Notes under the pieces: model-generated
What the model was told of the DNA's origin: nothing
The model's database searches: none
The model's input: only the letters and a program-made list of their open reading frames with translations
Program-made: the position numbers and the translations under genes
Part shown: positions 23,640 through 31,047 of the stretch, one piece after another
How positions within the stretch are numbered: the first letter of the stretch is position 1
How the letters are laid out: every line of letters starts with the position of its first letter
NCBI RefSeq assembly: GCF_027620315.1
Contig: NZ_JAPNNL010000073.1
Location: forward strand, 1 to 32,683
Reading direction: 5' to 3'
DNA length: 32,683 nucleotides
Source: Nonomuraea corallina
Lineage (GTDB): Bacteria > Actinomycetota > Actinomycetes > Streptosporangiales > Streptosporangiaceae

Positions 23640-24797
23640 ATGACCACATCTCCCCCCTCACCGGCAGGGCCGCTCCACGCCCAGGTCCAGAGAGCGCTCG
23701 ACCAGGCCGTGGCCGACGGCGGTGTGCCCGGCATGGTCGCCGAGGTTCGCGACCCTCGGGGGCGGTGGTTCGGCTCGGCGGGGGTGGCCGACACCCGGAC
23801 CGGCCGCGAGCGTCAGCCGAACGAGCGGTTCCGTATCGGCAGCGCCGCCAAGCCGTTCACCGCCACCGTGGTCCTGCAGCTGGCGGCCGAAGGGAAGCTG
23901 AGCCTCGACGACACTGTGGACACGTGGCTGCCCGGCCTGGTCAAGGGCAACGACGACGACGGCGGCACGATCACCGTCAGACACCTGCTCAACCACACCA
24001 GCGGGATCTTCAACTACGGCAACGACGAGGAGGAGTTCGCCAAGTTCTCCGGCCCCGCGTGGCTCGAGCACCGCTACGACACCTACACGCCCGAGCACCT
24101 CGTGAAGATCGGCCTGCGCAATCCGCGCTCCTTCGAGGCGCCGGGTGACGGCTTCGTGTACTCCAACACCGGCTACATCCTCGCCGGGCTGATCGTCGAG
24201 AAGGTGACCGGCAAGACGCTCGCCGGCGAGATCGCACGGCGGATCGTCCGCCCGCTGGGTCTGACCGGGACATACCTGCCGGCCGCGGAAACGCGGATAC
24301 GCGGCCCGCACCCACGCCACTACTCGACGTTGTTCGCCACCGGAACCGACGCCGAGGTCTACGACGTGACCGACCAGAGTGCCACCACCGGCTGGGCGGC
24401 CGGTGGCGTGGTCTCCACGGTCGGCGACCTCCACCGATTCACCGGCGCGCTGCTGCGCGGCGAGCTGCTCCCGCTCGCCCAGCGGCGGGAGATGTTCACC
24501 ATGGTCAAGACCGGGGTCAAGCTGCCGGACGGCACCTGGACGGACACGTGGATCCCCGGCACCACGTACGGCACCGGCGTCTGGTCGTGGGAGCTGTCGT
24601 GCGGTGTGAGGGTCTGGGGCATCGGCGGCGCCATCACCGGTGGGTTCTCCTTCGCGATGGGCACCCGGGATGCCGAGCGCGTGATCGCCACCCACATGAA
24701 CATCGACCGCTATGGCCGGTACAACTCGCTCGACATGGCCAAGACTGTGATCCAGGCCGTGTTCTGCCCATCCGGTTCCCCGACGCGAAGCGATTGA
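23640..24797 (+). CDS. Class C beta-lactamase-like serine hydrolase (D-aminopeptidase/esterase family)
   Basis: A 385-aa penicillin-binding-protein-like enzyme. Motif 1 is SAAK in FRIGSAAKPFTATVV, motif 2 is YSN in FVYSNTGYILAG, and a late glycine-rich segment WGIGGAITGG takes the place of the KTG/HxG motif. LLNHTSGIFNYG is the typical loop of this family. No signal peptide is evident, so it may be cytoplasmic or exported otherwise. The ATG at 23640 has AAAGGAA six bases upstream. Possible activities are D-peptidase, esterase or beta-lactamase; the sequence does not decide. It is probably repressed by the divergent HTH/MarR-like regulator. Confidence 0.88.
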   Translation: MTTSPPSPAGPLHAQVQRALDQAVADGGVPGMVAEVRDPRGRWFGSAGVADTRTGRERQPNERFRIGSAAKPFTATVVLQLAAEGKLSLDDTVDTWLPGLVKGNDDDGGTITVRHLLNHTSGIFNYGNDEEEFAKFSGPAWLEHRYDTYTPEHLVKIGLRNPRSFEAPGDGFVYSNTGYILAGLIVEKVTGKTLAGEIARRIVRPLGLTGTYLPAAETRIRGPHPRHYSTLFATGTDAEVYDVTDQSATTGWAAGGVVSTVGDLHRFTGALLRGELLPLAQRREMFTMVKTGVKLPDGTWTDTWIPGTTYGTGVWSWELSCGVRVWGIGGAITGGFSFAMGTRDAERVIATHMNIDRYGRYNSLDMAKTVIQAVFCPSGSPTRSD

Positions 24798-24849
24798 CGA
24801 TCAAGCGCGGATGGGGAGCGCTGAGTCGGCGCCGGCCCGATCTTGTGTC

Positions 24850-24891
24850 ACCGATCGCAGCGGACTTCTTCGCGTACCCGCTCAGATCGGT
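24850..24891. terminator. Bidirectional terminator hairpin between hydrolase and DHFR-like gene
   Basis: ACCGATC (24850-24856) pairs with GATCGGT (24885-24891) and AGCGG (24859-24863) with CCGCT (24878-24882), all on one centre and separated by a 2-base internal mismatch. The stem touches the stop codon of the reductase gene on the opposite strand. Confidence 0.6.
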
Positions 24892-25472
24892 CAACGGCGC
24901 ACCCGATAGCGCAGGTGAAGCACCCGGTTGCCCTGAATCACCATGTCAGGATCCTCCAGCAGGTGCTGCGCGTGAACCGACCCGAAGTAGCGCTTGCCGG
25001 ACCCGAACACGACGGGTACGACGTCCATGCGCACCTCGTCGACCAGGCCCGCGGCAAGCACCTGGCCACCGACGTCGCCGGCGGCGACCTCGACCATGCG
25101 GTCACCCGCAAGCTCCTGCGCCTTGGCCACGGCTGCCTCGACGCCGTCGACGAAGTGAAACGGCGCCTCGGGGTCCCAGCCCTCGGGCATCGGCCGGTGC
25201 GACACGACGACCACGTGGTCGATGCCGCTCGGCGGCTTGCCGCCCCAGCCGTCCGTCAGGTCGAAGACGTGGCGGCCGACGATCGTGACTCCGATCCGGT
25301 CCCAGTACGTCCGGGTGTAGTCGTAGGACGGCCGCGACACCTTCAGCTCGCCGCTCTCGTCCAACGGGACGTCACCGCTGGACAACCAGTCGAACAGCGG
25401 TCCGGGCTGGTCACTCTCGTCCGCGACGAAGCCGTCCACCGACACCGAGCTGTACATGACCACCTTGCCCAC
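24891..25472 (-). CDS. DHFR/RibD C-terminal-like reductase family protein (second copy of family)
   Basis: A 193-aa member of the dihydrofolate reductase-like family: VVMYSSVSVDGFVADESDQP, then VTIVGRHVFDLTDGWGG, HVVVVSHRPMPEGW, VEVAAGDVGGQVLAAGLVDE and PVVFGSGKRYFGS. The GTG at 25472 is chosen because AGAGGAG lies six bases upstream and the family N terminus starts there; the longer frame to 25559 lacks such support. It differs clearly from the copy at 18662-19225, so this is not a recent duplication. The substrate is unknown. Confidence 0.85.
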   Translation of the reverse strand: MGKVVMYSSVSVDGFVADESDQPGPLFDWLSSGDVPLDESGELKVSRPSYDYTRTYWDRIGVTIVGRHVFDLTDGWGGKPPSGIDHVVVVSHRPMPEGWDPEAPFHFVDGVEAAVAKAQELAGDRMVEVAAGDVGGQVLAAGLVDEVRMDVVPVVFGSGKRYFGSVHAQHLLEDPDMVIQGNRVLHLRYRVRR

Positions 25473-25583
25473 GGGGCTCTCCTCTGCCTTGGGGTGCCCC
25501 AAGTTAGCGTGTCGTGGGCTGTCGCTCTTGTAAGAAATCAATCGGCCGGCAGCGGCCACTCCAACGCGCGGGTGGGCACGAGA

Positions 25584-26198
25584 TCACGCCGCGCCCGAGC
25601 CTGGCCGTTCGCTTCCTATGGCACCGGTCAGCGCGAGGGTGAGCAGCCGGTCGGCCTGGGCCGCGCCGTCGGGTTCCTGCTCAACGGCCAGGCAGATGGC
25701 GTTGACGAGTGTGAGCAGATCCGTGATCGAGACGTCGGGCCGTGCGGCGTTCGCGCGGCGGGCGCGGGCCAGCAGGTCTGCTCCCGCGTTGGTGATCATG
25801 CTGTGGCAGGTGGCGCCCAGGGTGGGATCGCCGTCGTGGGCTCCCCGCATCAGCGAGGCGGCCAGGCCCCGGTTGGACACGGCGTGCCTGGCGACGGCTC
25901 CGAGCCAGGTCGCCAGCGCCTGTCCGGGGTCGGGGTCGACGGCCAGGTCGGTGGCAGCGGCGCACAGGGCCTCGACCTTGTCGCCGAAGACGGCCTCCAG
26001 CAGTCGCTGCCGGGAGGGGAAGTGGCGGTGCAGCGTGGCCGAGCCGACGCCGGCGCGCCGGGCGATCTCCTCCAGGGACGCCTCGGCTCCGTGCTCGGCG
26101 ATGGCCTCGGCTGCCACGGCCAGGATGCGGTCGTAGTTGCGGCGTGCGTCCGCGCGCATCGGACGCGTGGGCGAGTTCGTACGACTGTCGGACGGCAT
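25584..26198 (-). CDS. TetR-family transcriptional regulator
   Basis: A 204-aa repressor. The N-terminal TetR HTH (about 18-64) reads RRNYDRILAVAAEAIAEHGA, SLEEIARRAGVGSATLHRHF, PSRQRLLEAVF; the C-terminal ligand domain is the common TetR type (ATWLGAVARHAVSNRGLAAS). The ATG at 26198 has GGAGA in SD position. It is divergent from the NmrA-type gene across an inverted repeat, so the likely job is control of that gene and itself. Confidence 0.92.
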   Translation of the reverse strand: MPSDSRTNSPTRPMRADARRNYDRILAVAAEAIAEHGAEASLEEIARRAGVGSATLHRHFPSRQRLLEAVFGDKVEALCAAATDLAVDPDPGQALATWLGAVARHAVSNRGLAASLMRGAHDGDPTLGATCHSMITNAGADLLARARRANAARPDVSITDLLTLVNAICLAVEQEPDGAAQADRLLTLALTGAIGSERPGSGAA

Positions 26199-26225
26199 GT
26201 GTTCTCCGGCGGGCTTGCAAAAACG

Positions 26226-26272
26226 GGGTGGCCCTCCATATCGTACCCAACCAGAACCGGAGGGCCACCCCA
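26226..26272. promoter_or_regulatory. 13-bp perfect inverted repeat in the TetR/NmrA divergent promoter
   Basis: GGGGTGGCCCTCC (26226-26238) and GGAGGGCCACCCC (26260-26272) are perfect inverted 13-mers separated by 21 bp. The element sits between both start codons and is the probable TetR operator; each arm is long enough to bind separately. A strong cruciform or mRNA hairpin is an alternative reading. Confidence 0.6.
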
Positions 26273-26316
26273 GTTAGGCGGGCGGCCGCCGCATGCCTAC
26301 CGTCTGGAGACACATC

Positions 26317-27231
26317 GTGAAGACCATCGTGGTGGTGGGGGCGACCGGCCTGCAGGGCCGGGCCGTGACAGCACAACTGCTCGCCGACGGCTGGCACGTA
26401 CGGGCAATGACGCGCGATCCGGACGCCGCGCCGGCCCGGGCTCTGGCGCAGGCGGGCGCCGAGTTCGTCCGCGCCGAGATGGACGACGTCGCCTCGCTCG
26501 TCGCCGCTGCCGAAGGCGCCTACGGCCTGTTCAGCGTGCAGCCCACGGTCGGCTCCCCGGGCACCCCGGCGGGCTTCTCGGCCGAGGACGAGGTCCGCTG
26601 GGGCCGCAACGTCGCCGACGCGGCACACGCCGCCGGGGTACGGCACATGGTCTACGCCTCGCTCGCCGGCGCGGGCCGCCACAACATCGAGAAGCTGCCG
26701 AGCAACACGGTCAACAAGTGGCGGATCGAACAGCACATCACCCGGCTGGGTCTGCCCGCGACCTTCCTGCGCCCGGTCTCCTTCATGGAGAACTACACCG
26801 GCGCCTACCACCTGCGCGACGGCGCCGTGGCCACCGCGTTCGCCGCCGACGTACCGCAGCAGATCATGGCCGTCGACGACGTCGGCGCCTTCGCCGCACT
26901 GGCCTTCGCCCAGCCGGGCGAGTGGATCGGCCGCGCCGTCGACCTGGCCGGGGACGAACTGACCCCACGCCAGATCGCCGCGGCCATCTCCGAAGCCGTC
27001 GGCCGGTCGCTGCCGTACGTCCAGATCCCGCTGGAAGTGATCGCCCAGTTCGGCGCGGAATTCGCCTACGCCTACACCTGGCTCAACGACCGCGGCTACC
27101 GCGCCGACGTCACCTTCACCCGCGCCCTGCACCTCGACCTGATGGACCTGCGCACCTGGCTGCAACGCACCGGCGCAGCCCAGATCGCCGGCTTCCTGGC
27201 CGCCCAGGACACCGCCGCGCAGGACCGGTGA
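26317..27231 (+). CDS. NmrA-like NAD(P)-binding oxidoreductase
   Basis: A 304-aa atypical short-chain dehydrogenase. The N terminus MKTIVVVGATGLQGRAVTAQ has the NmrA-type GxxGxxG motif (G8, G11, G14). DDVASLVAAAEGAYGLFSVQ, RHMVYASLAGAGRHN and FLRPVSFMENY are family segments. The catalytic Tyr-x3-Lys is not conserved as in NmrA-like sensors and isoflavone reductase-like proteins, so it may sense the redox state of NAD(P) or reduce a small substrate. The GTG at 26317 has GGAG in SD position; an upstream ATG (26293) is less likely. Its stop overlaps the remnant LLM gene start (GTGA). Confidence 0.87.
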   Translation: MKTIVVVGATGLQGRAVTAQLLADGWHVRAMTRDPDAAPARALAQAGAEFVRAEMDDVASLVAAAEGAYGLFSVQPTVGSPGTPAGFSAEDEVRWGRNVADAAHAAGVRHMVYASLAGAGRHNIEKLPSNTVNKWRIEQHITRLGLPATFLRPVSFMENYTGAYHLRDGAVATAFAADVPQQIMAVDDVGAFAALAFAQPGEWIGRAVDLAGDELTPRQIAAAISEAVGRSLPYVQIPLEVIAQFGAEFAYAYTWLNDRGYRADVTFTRALHLDLMDLRTWLQRTGAAQIAGFLAAQDTAAQDR

Positions 27232-27400
27232 ACGCACTCGGCCTCGGACGGGTCGGCATCTAGGACGCGATGGAGGCCGCCGGCTCCTGCGGCCCCGGGT
27301 CTTGGCCGCGCTGGGCCCGAAGATGTTCCAGCTCGCCGCCGAACGCGCGCAGGGACACCCGCTAGGCATGCCGGTCGAGCACACGCCGAGGACGTCGCTC
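27228..27400 (+). pseudogene. Remnant of an LLM-class (F420-dependent) oxidoreductase gene
   Basis: GTG at 27228 overlaps the NmrA stop and encodes MNALGLGRVGI, the N-terminal motif of LLM-class F420 oxidoreductases, and then a TAG (27261-27263). The following DAMEAAGS in that frame and, after a frameshift, RPRVLAALGPKMFQLAAERA with GHPLGMPVEHT (about 27290-27385) match a later part of the same family (usual form: VLAALGPKMLxLAAERAxGA and PEHT). Well over 100 codons between these blocks are missing. The gene is therefore deleted and frameshifted. It was probably once an operon partner of the NmrA gene. Confidence 0.75.
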
Positions 27401-27445
27401 GGCGGGTTGACAGGAGGCCGAGTTGACGAAGATCATGGCGGTAAT

Positions 27446-27477
27446 TACCCTTTTACTAATCTAATAGGAAAAGGGTA
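27446..27477 (+). promoter_or_regulatory. GntR operator dyad overlapping the SD of the second GntR/ABC operon
   Basis: TACCCTTTT (27446-27454) and AAAAGGGTA (27469-27477) form a 32-bp dyad centred at 27461.5; the inner CTA/TAG trinucleotides are also symmetric. The right arm contains the AAAAGGG that serves as SD for the GTG at 27483, so the repressor could block both transcription and ribosome access. The region is AT-rich, as before the first operon. Confidence 0.65.
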
Positions 27478-27482
27478 TTGCG

Positions 27483-27875
27483 GTGCTCAAGTTTCGCCTC
27501 GATCCAAGCTCCGGTGTGGCGACATATCTGCAACTGGTGCATCAGGTCAAACACGCCTTGCGGCTCGGTGTGCTCATGCCGGGCGATCGGCTGCCGACGA
27601 TCAAAGAGGTCGTCAGCGACCTCGCGATCAACCCGAACACCGTGGCCAAGGCCTACCGCGAACTGGAACACGAGGGGTTCGTCGTCGGCCGGCCCGGGAT
27701 GGGCACGTTCGTGCGGCGTTCCCTGGGTGGCGGAGCCACGGCCGATCACACCCGGCTCCGCCGCGACCTCGCCCGGTGGGTGCACGACTGCCGCGAAGCG
27801 GGGCTCGACCACGGAGATATCGAGGCGCTGGTCGCCATGGTGCTCGCCGACTCCGCCCAGGAGGGGATCGCATGA
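27483..27875 (+). CDS. GntR-family (YtrA subfamily) transcriptional regulator (module 2)
   Basis: A 130-aa repressor, the same length as the one at 13731-14123 and clearly paralogous: YLQLVHQVKHALRLGVLMPG, DRLPTIKEVV, INPNTVAKAYRELEHEGF and GMGTFV. The winged helix is complete and the short C-terminal tail is of the YtrA type. The GTG start is supported by AAAAGGG seven bases upstream and by the family N terminus MLKFRLD. Its stop overlaps the ATPase start (ATGA). Its operator is probably the dyad at 27446-27477. Confidence 0.9.
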   Translation: MLKFRLDPSSGVATYLQLVHQVKHALRLGVLMPGDRLPTIKEVVSDLAINPNTVAKAYRELEHEGFVVGRPGMGTFVRRSLGGGATADHTRLRRDLARWVHDCREAGLDHGDIEALVAMVLADSAQEGIA

Positions 27876-28834
27876 CAGCGGATCGGACAGTGAGGATGTT
27901 CGGCGGCGGATGTGGGGAGCTCACCCCTCCCGCACAGAGCGCGACGGCTCTGGAGGCCGTGAGGCTCGCCAAGCGGTATCGGGGCACGTGGGCGTTACGC
28001 GACTGCACGCTGTCGGTCCCCGCCGGCCGGGTGGTCGCGTTCGTCGGACCGAACGGCGCGGGAAAGTCCACGTTCCTGCGCCTGGTCGCCGGGCTGATCG
28101 CCCCCACCCGGGGCAGCGTGCGTGTCTTCGGCGAACCGGTCGGTCAGCGGGCGGAGGCCCTCGCGCGGGTGGCGTTCCTGGCCCAGGACAAACCCCTCTA
28201 CGACGGCTTCACCGTCGCTGAGATGCTCCGCTTCGGACACCATCTCAATCCAGGGTGGGACGACGCCCTCGCCCGGCAACGGCTGGCGGAACTGGACATC
28301 CCGCTGAACCGCAAGGTCGGCAAGCTTTCCGGAGGTCAGCAGGCACAGGTCGCGTTGACCATCGCCGTGGCCAAACGGCCGGATCTGCTGGTCATGGACG
28401 GGCCTCTGGCCAACCTCGACCCGGTGGCCCGGCACGACATCATGCGCTCCCTGATGGCAGCGGTGGCCGAGACGCAGATGACCGTCGTGCTGTCCTCCCA
28501 TGTGGTGTCCGACCTGACCAACGCCTGCGACTGGCTGATGGTGCTCAACCGCGGCCAGGTCCAGATCAGCGGCGAGGTCGACGAGTTGCTCGCCGCTCAC
28601 CGGATGCTGTCCGGTCCGGCGGAACTCGCGGACGAGGTGGCGGCCCGGATGCCGGTGATCAACGACAGCCGCAGCGGACGGCAGGCCGACCTGCTGGTCC
28701 ACACCGGCCCGGGAACGTCGTTGCACGACCCGCGATGGAGTGCGTCCGGTGTGAGCCTGGAGGAGCTGGTGCTGGCCTACCTGCGCCGCCCCGACACCAC
28801 CTCACTGCCTCGTCCGACCCTGACCACTACCTGA
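27872..28834 (+). CDS. ABC transporter ATP-binding protein (GntR-linked module 2), Walker B Glu replaced
   Basis: A 320-aa ATPase paralogous to that at 14120-15007. Walker A GPNGAGKSTFL, Q-loop LAQDKPLYDGFT, signature LSGGQQAQVAL and H-loop VVLSSHVVSDL are intact, but Walker B reads LLVMDGPLANLD: the catalytic base Glu is Gly (G177, codon GGG at 28400-28402), a single-base change from GAG. ATP hydrolysis should be strongly impaired, though ATP binding may persist. About 30 extra residues (MTADRTVRMFGGG...) precede the usual start, with no alternative start of clear quality. The C-terminal SLEELVLAYL tail is kept. Confidence 0.88.
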   Translation: MTADRTVRMFGGGCGELTPPAQSATALEAVRLAKRYRGTWALRDCTLSVPAGRVVAFVGPNGAGKSTFLRLVAGLIAPTRGSVRVFGEPVGQRAEALARVAFLAQDKPLYDGFTVAEMLRFGHHLNPGWDDALARQRLAELDIPLNRKVGKLSGGQQAQVALTIAVAKRPDLLVMDGPLANLDPVARHDIMRSLMAAVAETQMTVVLSSHVVSDLTNACDWLMVLNRGQVQISGEVDELLAAHRMLSGPAELADEVAARMPVINDSRSGRQADLLVHTGPGTSLHDPRWSASGVSLEELVLAYLRRPDTTSLPRPTLTTT

Positions 28835-28847
28835 TCGCTAAGGAGAC

Positions 28848-29819
28848 ATGGAAGTGTTGTGGCTTACCTGGCGGCAGCATCGCATGCAGGTGCTCGTCAC
28901 CACGGCGCTGCTGGTCGTCCTCGGCGTGGTTCTGCTCATCAGCGGTCTGGGCGCGGCCGGCTTCGCCGCTCAGAACGCTCCGGCGACCGACTGCGTGGCG
29001 GACACGCCCGCGTGCAGCGCTTACCGCGTGGAGATGAACGAGCGCATTCACTCGGTGGGTGAGCTCCTCGGCTGGCTTCCGCTGCTGGCCCCGGCGTTGA
29101 TCGGCGCTTTCTGGGGCGCTCCGCTGCTGGCCCGGGAGTTCGAGCACGGCACGCACCAGCTGACCTGGACCCAGTCGGTGACGCGGCGCCGCTGGTTGGC
29201 GGCCAAGATCGTCGGGCTCGGCGCCGCGGTCACGCTCGGCGGGCTGGTGCTGGCCGGCATCGTGGAGCCGTGGCTGGCCGCCTTCGACGTCCCCCCTTAC
29301 AACGTTGACCGCTTCGACATGAGTTGGTTCCGCGTTGTCGGCATCATGCCGGCGGCGTGGTGGCTGTCCGCGTTCCTGCTCGGCATGGCCACGGGCGCGC
29401 TGTTCCGGCGGACCCTGCCGGCGATGGCGGTGACCCTGGGGGTGTGCGCGTTGGCATTCTTCGGACTCCTCAGGGCGCCGTCCTCCTACGCGCCGCCGGA
29501 ACGAGCCGTGCAGGCCCAGGTCATCGACGAACTCGAACCGGAAGACTCTCTCTATGTGACCAGCTACTGGATTGACAGCAGCGGCGCGAAGTTCACCTCT
29601 CAGGAGAGACATCTCGCGCTCGCCGGCCCATGCGGGACGGATGAGACGACCAAGAAGTACGCCCAGTGCACATTCAGCCACGGCTATCGGCAGGTGGTCG
29701 AATTTCACCCCGCGGACAGGTTCTGGCAGTTCCAATGGACCGAGGCGGGAATCCTGCTCATCCCCGCTCTCTCGTTGGGCGGTGTCGCCGTCCGGCGCGC
29801 CCTTCGGCCCCGCATCTGA
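28848..29819 (+). CDS. ABC transporter permease (GntR-linked module 2)
   Basis: A 323-aa permease beginning MEVLWLTWRQHRMQVL, as in the first module. About six TM helices are seen (about 16-38, 72-95, 120-145, 165-185, 190-210 and 298-316). The extracytoplasmic loop after TM1 again carries a pair of cysteines (DCVADTPACS). ALIGAFWGAPLLAREFEHGT and VTRRRWLAAKI match the module 1 permease, and RFWQFQWTEAGI sits before the last helix in both. AAGGAG lies directly before the ATG. No lipoprotein genes follow, unlike module 1. Confidence 0.87.
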   Translation: MEVLWLTWRQHRMQVLVTTALLVVLGVVLLISGLGAAGFAAQNAPATDCVADTPACSAYRVEMNERIHSVGELLGWLPLLAPALIGAFWGAPLLAREFEHGTHQLTWTQSVTRRRWLAAKIVGLGAAVTLGGLVLAGIVEPWLAAFDVPPYNVDRFDMSWFRVVGIMPAAWWLSAFLLGMATGALFRRTLPAMAVTLGVCALAFFGLLRAPSSYAPPERAVQAQVIDELEPEDSLYVTSYWIDSSGAKFTSQERHLALAGPCGTDETTKKYAQCTFSHGYRQVVEFHPADRFWQFQWTEAGILLIPALSLGGVAVRRALRPRI

Positions 29820-29829
29820 AACCGATGAT

Positions 29830-29853
29830 CGCCTCGGGGCGCGACCTGAGGCG
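29830..29853. terminator. Bidirectional terminator hairpin between permease and M16 genes
   Basis: CGCCTCGGG (29830-29838) pairs with CCTGAGGCG (29845-29853) with one G-T wobble and a 6-nt loop. It lies between two convergent genes. Confidence 0.65.
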
Positions 29854-29873
29854 CTGACACGTCGCGGCACGCG

Positions 29874-31046
29874 TCACAGGGCAAGGTGGTGGGGCAGGGC
29901 CGCCGGGTCCGCGGCGAGCAGGCCGGAGAAGCGCTCGGGCGCGAAGAACTCCTGCGCCGCGGCCACCACCTGCGGCGCGGGGACGGCTTCCAGGCGGCGG
30001 GGGAAGTCCAGTACGAGCAGCGGATCCCGGCCCTTGGCCGCCATGTCGATCAGAGCCGAGGCGATGGCCGCGCGCGGCGCCAGGCGGGTGGCCATCGAGC
30101 CGAGCGCGTACGCCCTGGCCGAGCGGATCTCCTCCACGGTGGGCGGGTGCGTCCGCATGCGGCGCAGTTCGGCGGCCAGGGCGGCGAGGGCGGCGCCGGT
30201 GGTGGCCGCCGCCGTGTCGGCCTCGACGGCCAGCAGGGCGCCGCCGTGCGCGGTGTCGAAGAACGTCGTGACGCCGTACACGTAACCTTTGTCCTCCCGC
30301 AGGCTCGCCGACAGGCGCGAGGACAGGTAGCCGCCCAGGACGTTCAGCGCCAGGAACAGCGCCGGATAGCGGGGATGTTCCGGGGGCACCGCGGGGGCGC
30401 GCAGGCGGATGCGCGACTGCGGCGCGCCGGGCAGCGGCAGCGCCGCGATCCGGCCGCCGTCCACCGCAGGCAGGGCCGGCAGCGGCGCGGGCGGTGTCCG
30501 GGAGGAAGCGGATGGGTGCCAGGCGGCGAAGGCCGCGCCGGCGGCGTCGGCCAACGCGGCGGGGTCGTCGCGGCCGGCGATCACGAGCGTGGCGCCGCGC
30601 GGGTCGAAGGGGCGCGACGGCAGCGGCCCCAGGTCTTCGGGGCGGACCTGGAGGGTCGCCGGGTGGTCGCCGAACAGGTGCCGGGCCAGCCACTCCCTCA
30701 CCATGACGTCCGGATGCGCCCGCACCATCGTGAGCTGGGCGGCCAGCTGGGCGCGGGCCGGGCCCGGCTCGGCGGGCGCCGTGCCCCGCGCCGCCTGCGC
30801 CAGCGCCGACGTCACCGCCGCGAGGCCGGGGCCGTACGCGGTGACGGTGATCTGGTGGACGTCGGCGGCCGCGCTCATCTCCACGTCGTCGTCCCGCTGC
30901 GACAGGCAGGTCGCCAGCAGCGTGGACGCCGCCAGGCCGGCCCGGTCCCGGCACGGCCGCGGCAGGTGGAGGCGCGCCTCGACCAGCGGCGTGGCGCCGT
31001 GCCGCAGCGGCAGGACGCGCAGGCCGTTGGGCAGCGTACGGATCAT
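29874..31046 (-). CDS. M16-family (insulinase-like) non-catalytic partner subunit
   Basis: A 390-aa M16-fold protein without the HxxEH zinc motif. It starts MIRTLPNGLRVLPLRHGATP, shows the family fold through RLHLPRPCRDRAGLAASTLL, and keeps the C-terminal substrate-clamp motif LSASLREDKGYVYGVTTFF (Arg and Tyr). It follows the catalytic subunit by one base, so the two almost certainly form a heterodimer in the manner of mitochondrial processing peptidase or bacterial M16B pairs. Such pairs occur in several RiPP clusters, where they trim leader peptides. The (-) operon ends at the hairpin 29830-29853. Confidence 0.87.
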   Translation of the reverse strand: MIRTLPNGLRVLPLRHGATPLVEARLHLPRPCRDRAGLAASTLLATCLSQRDDDVEMSAAADVHQITVTAYGPGLAAVTSALAQAARGTAPAEPGPARAQLAAQLTMVRAHPDVMVREWLARHLFGDHPATLQVRPEDLGPLPSRPFDPRGATLVIAGRDDPAALADAAGAAFAAWHPSASSRTPPAPLPALPAVDGGRIAALPLPGAPQSRIRLRAPAVPPEHPRYPALFLALNVLGGYLSSRLSASLREDKGYVYGVTTFFDTAHGGALLAVEADTAAATTGAALAALAAELRRMRTHPPTVEEIRSARAYALGSMATRLAPRAAIASALIDMAAKGRDPLLVLDFPRRLEAVPAPQVVAAAQEFFAPERFSGLLAADPAALPHHLAL

Positions 31047-31047
31047 G

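Noticed and set aside
24843..27263. 806-codon plus-strand frame across the DHFR-like, TetR and NmrA genes
   Set aside because: It runs antisense to two well-supported minus-strand genes and out of frame with NmrA; composition is typical of a shadow frame.
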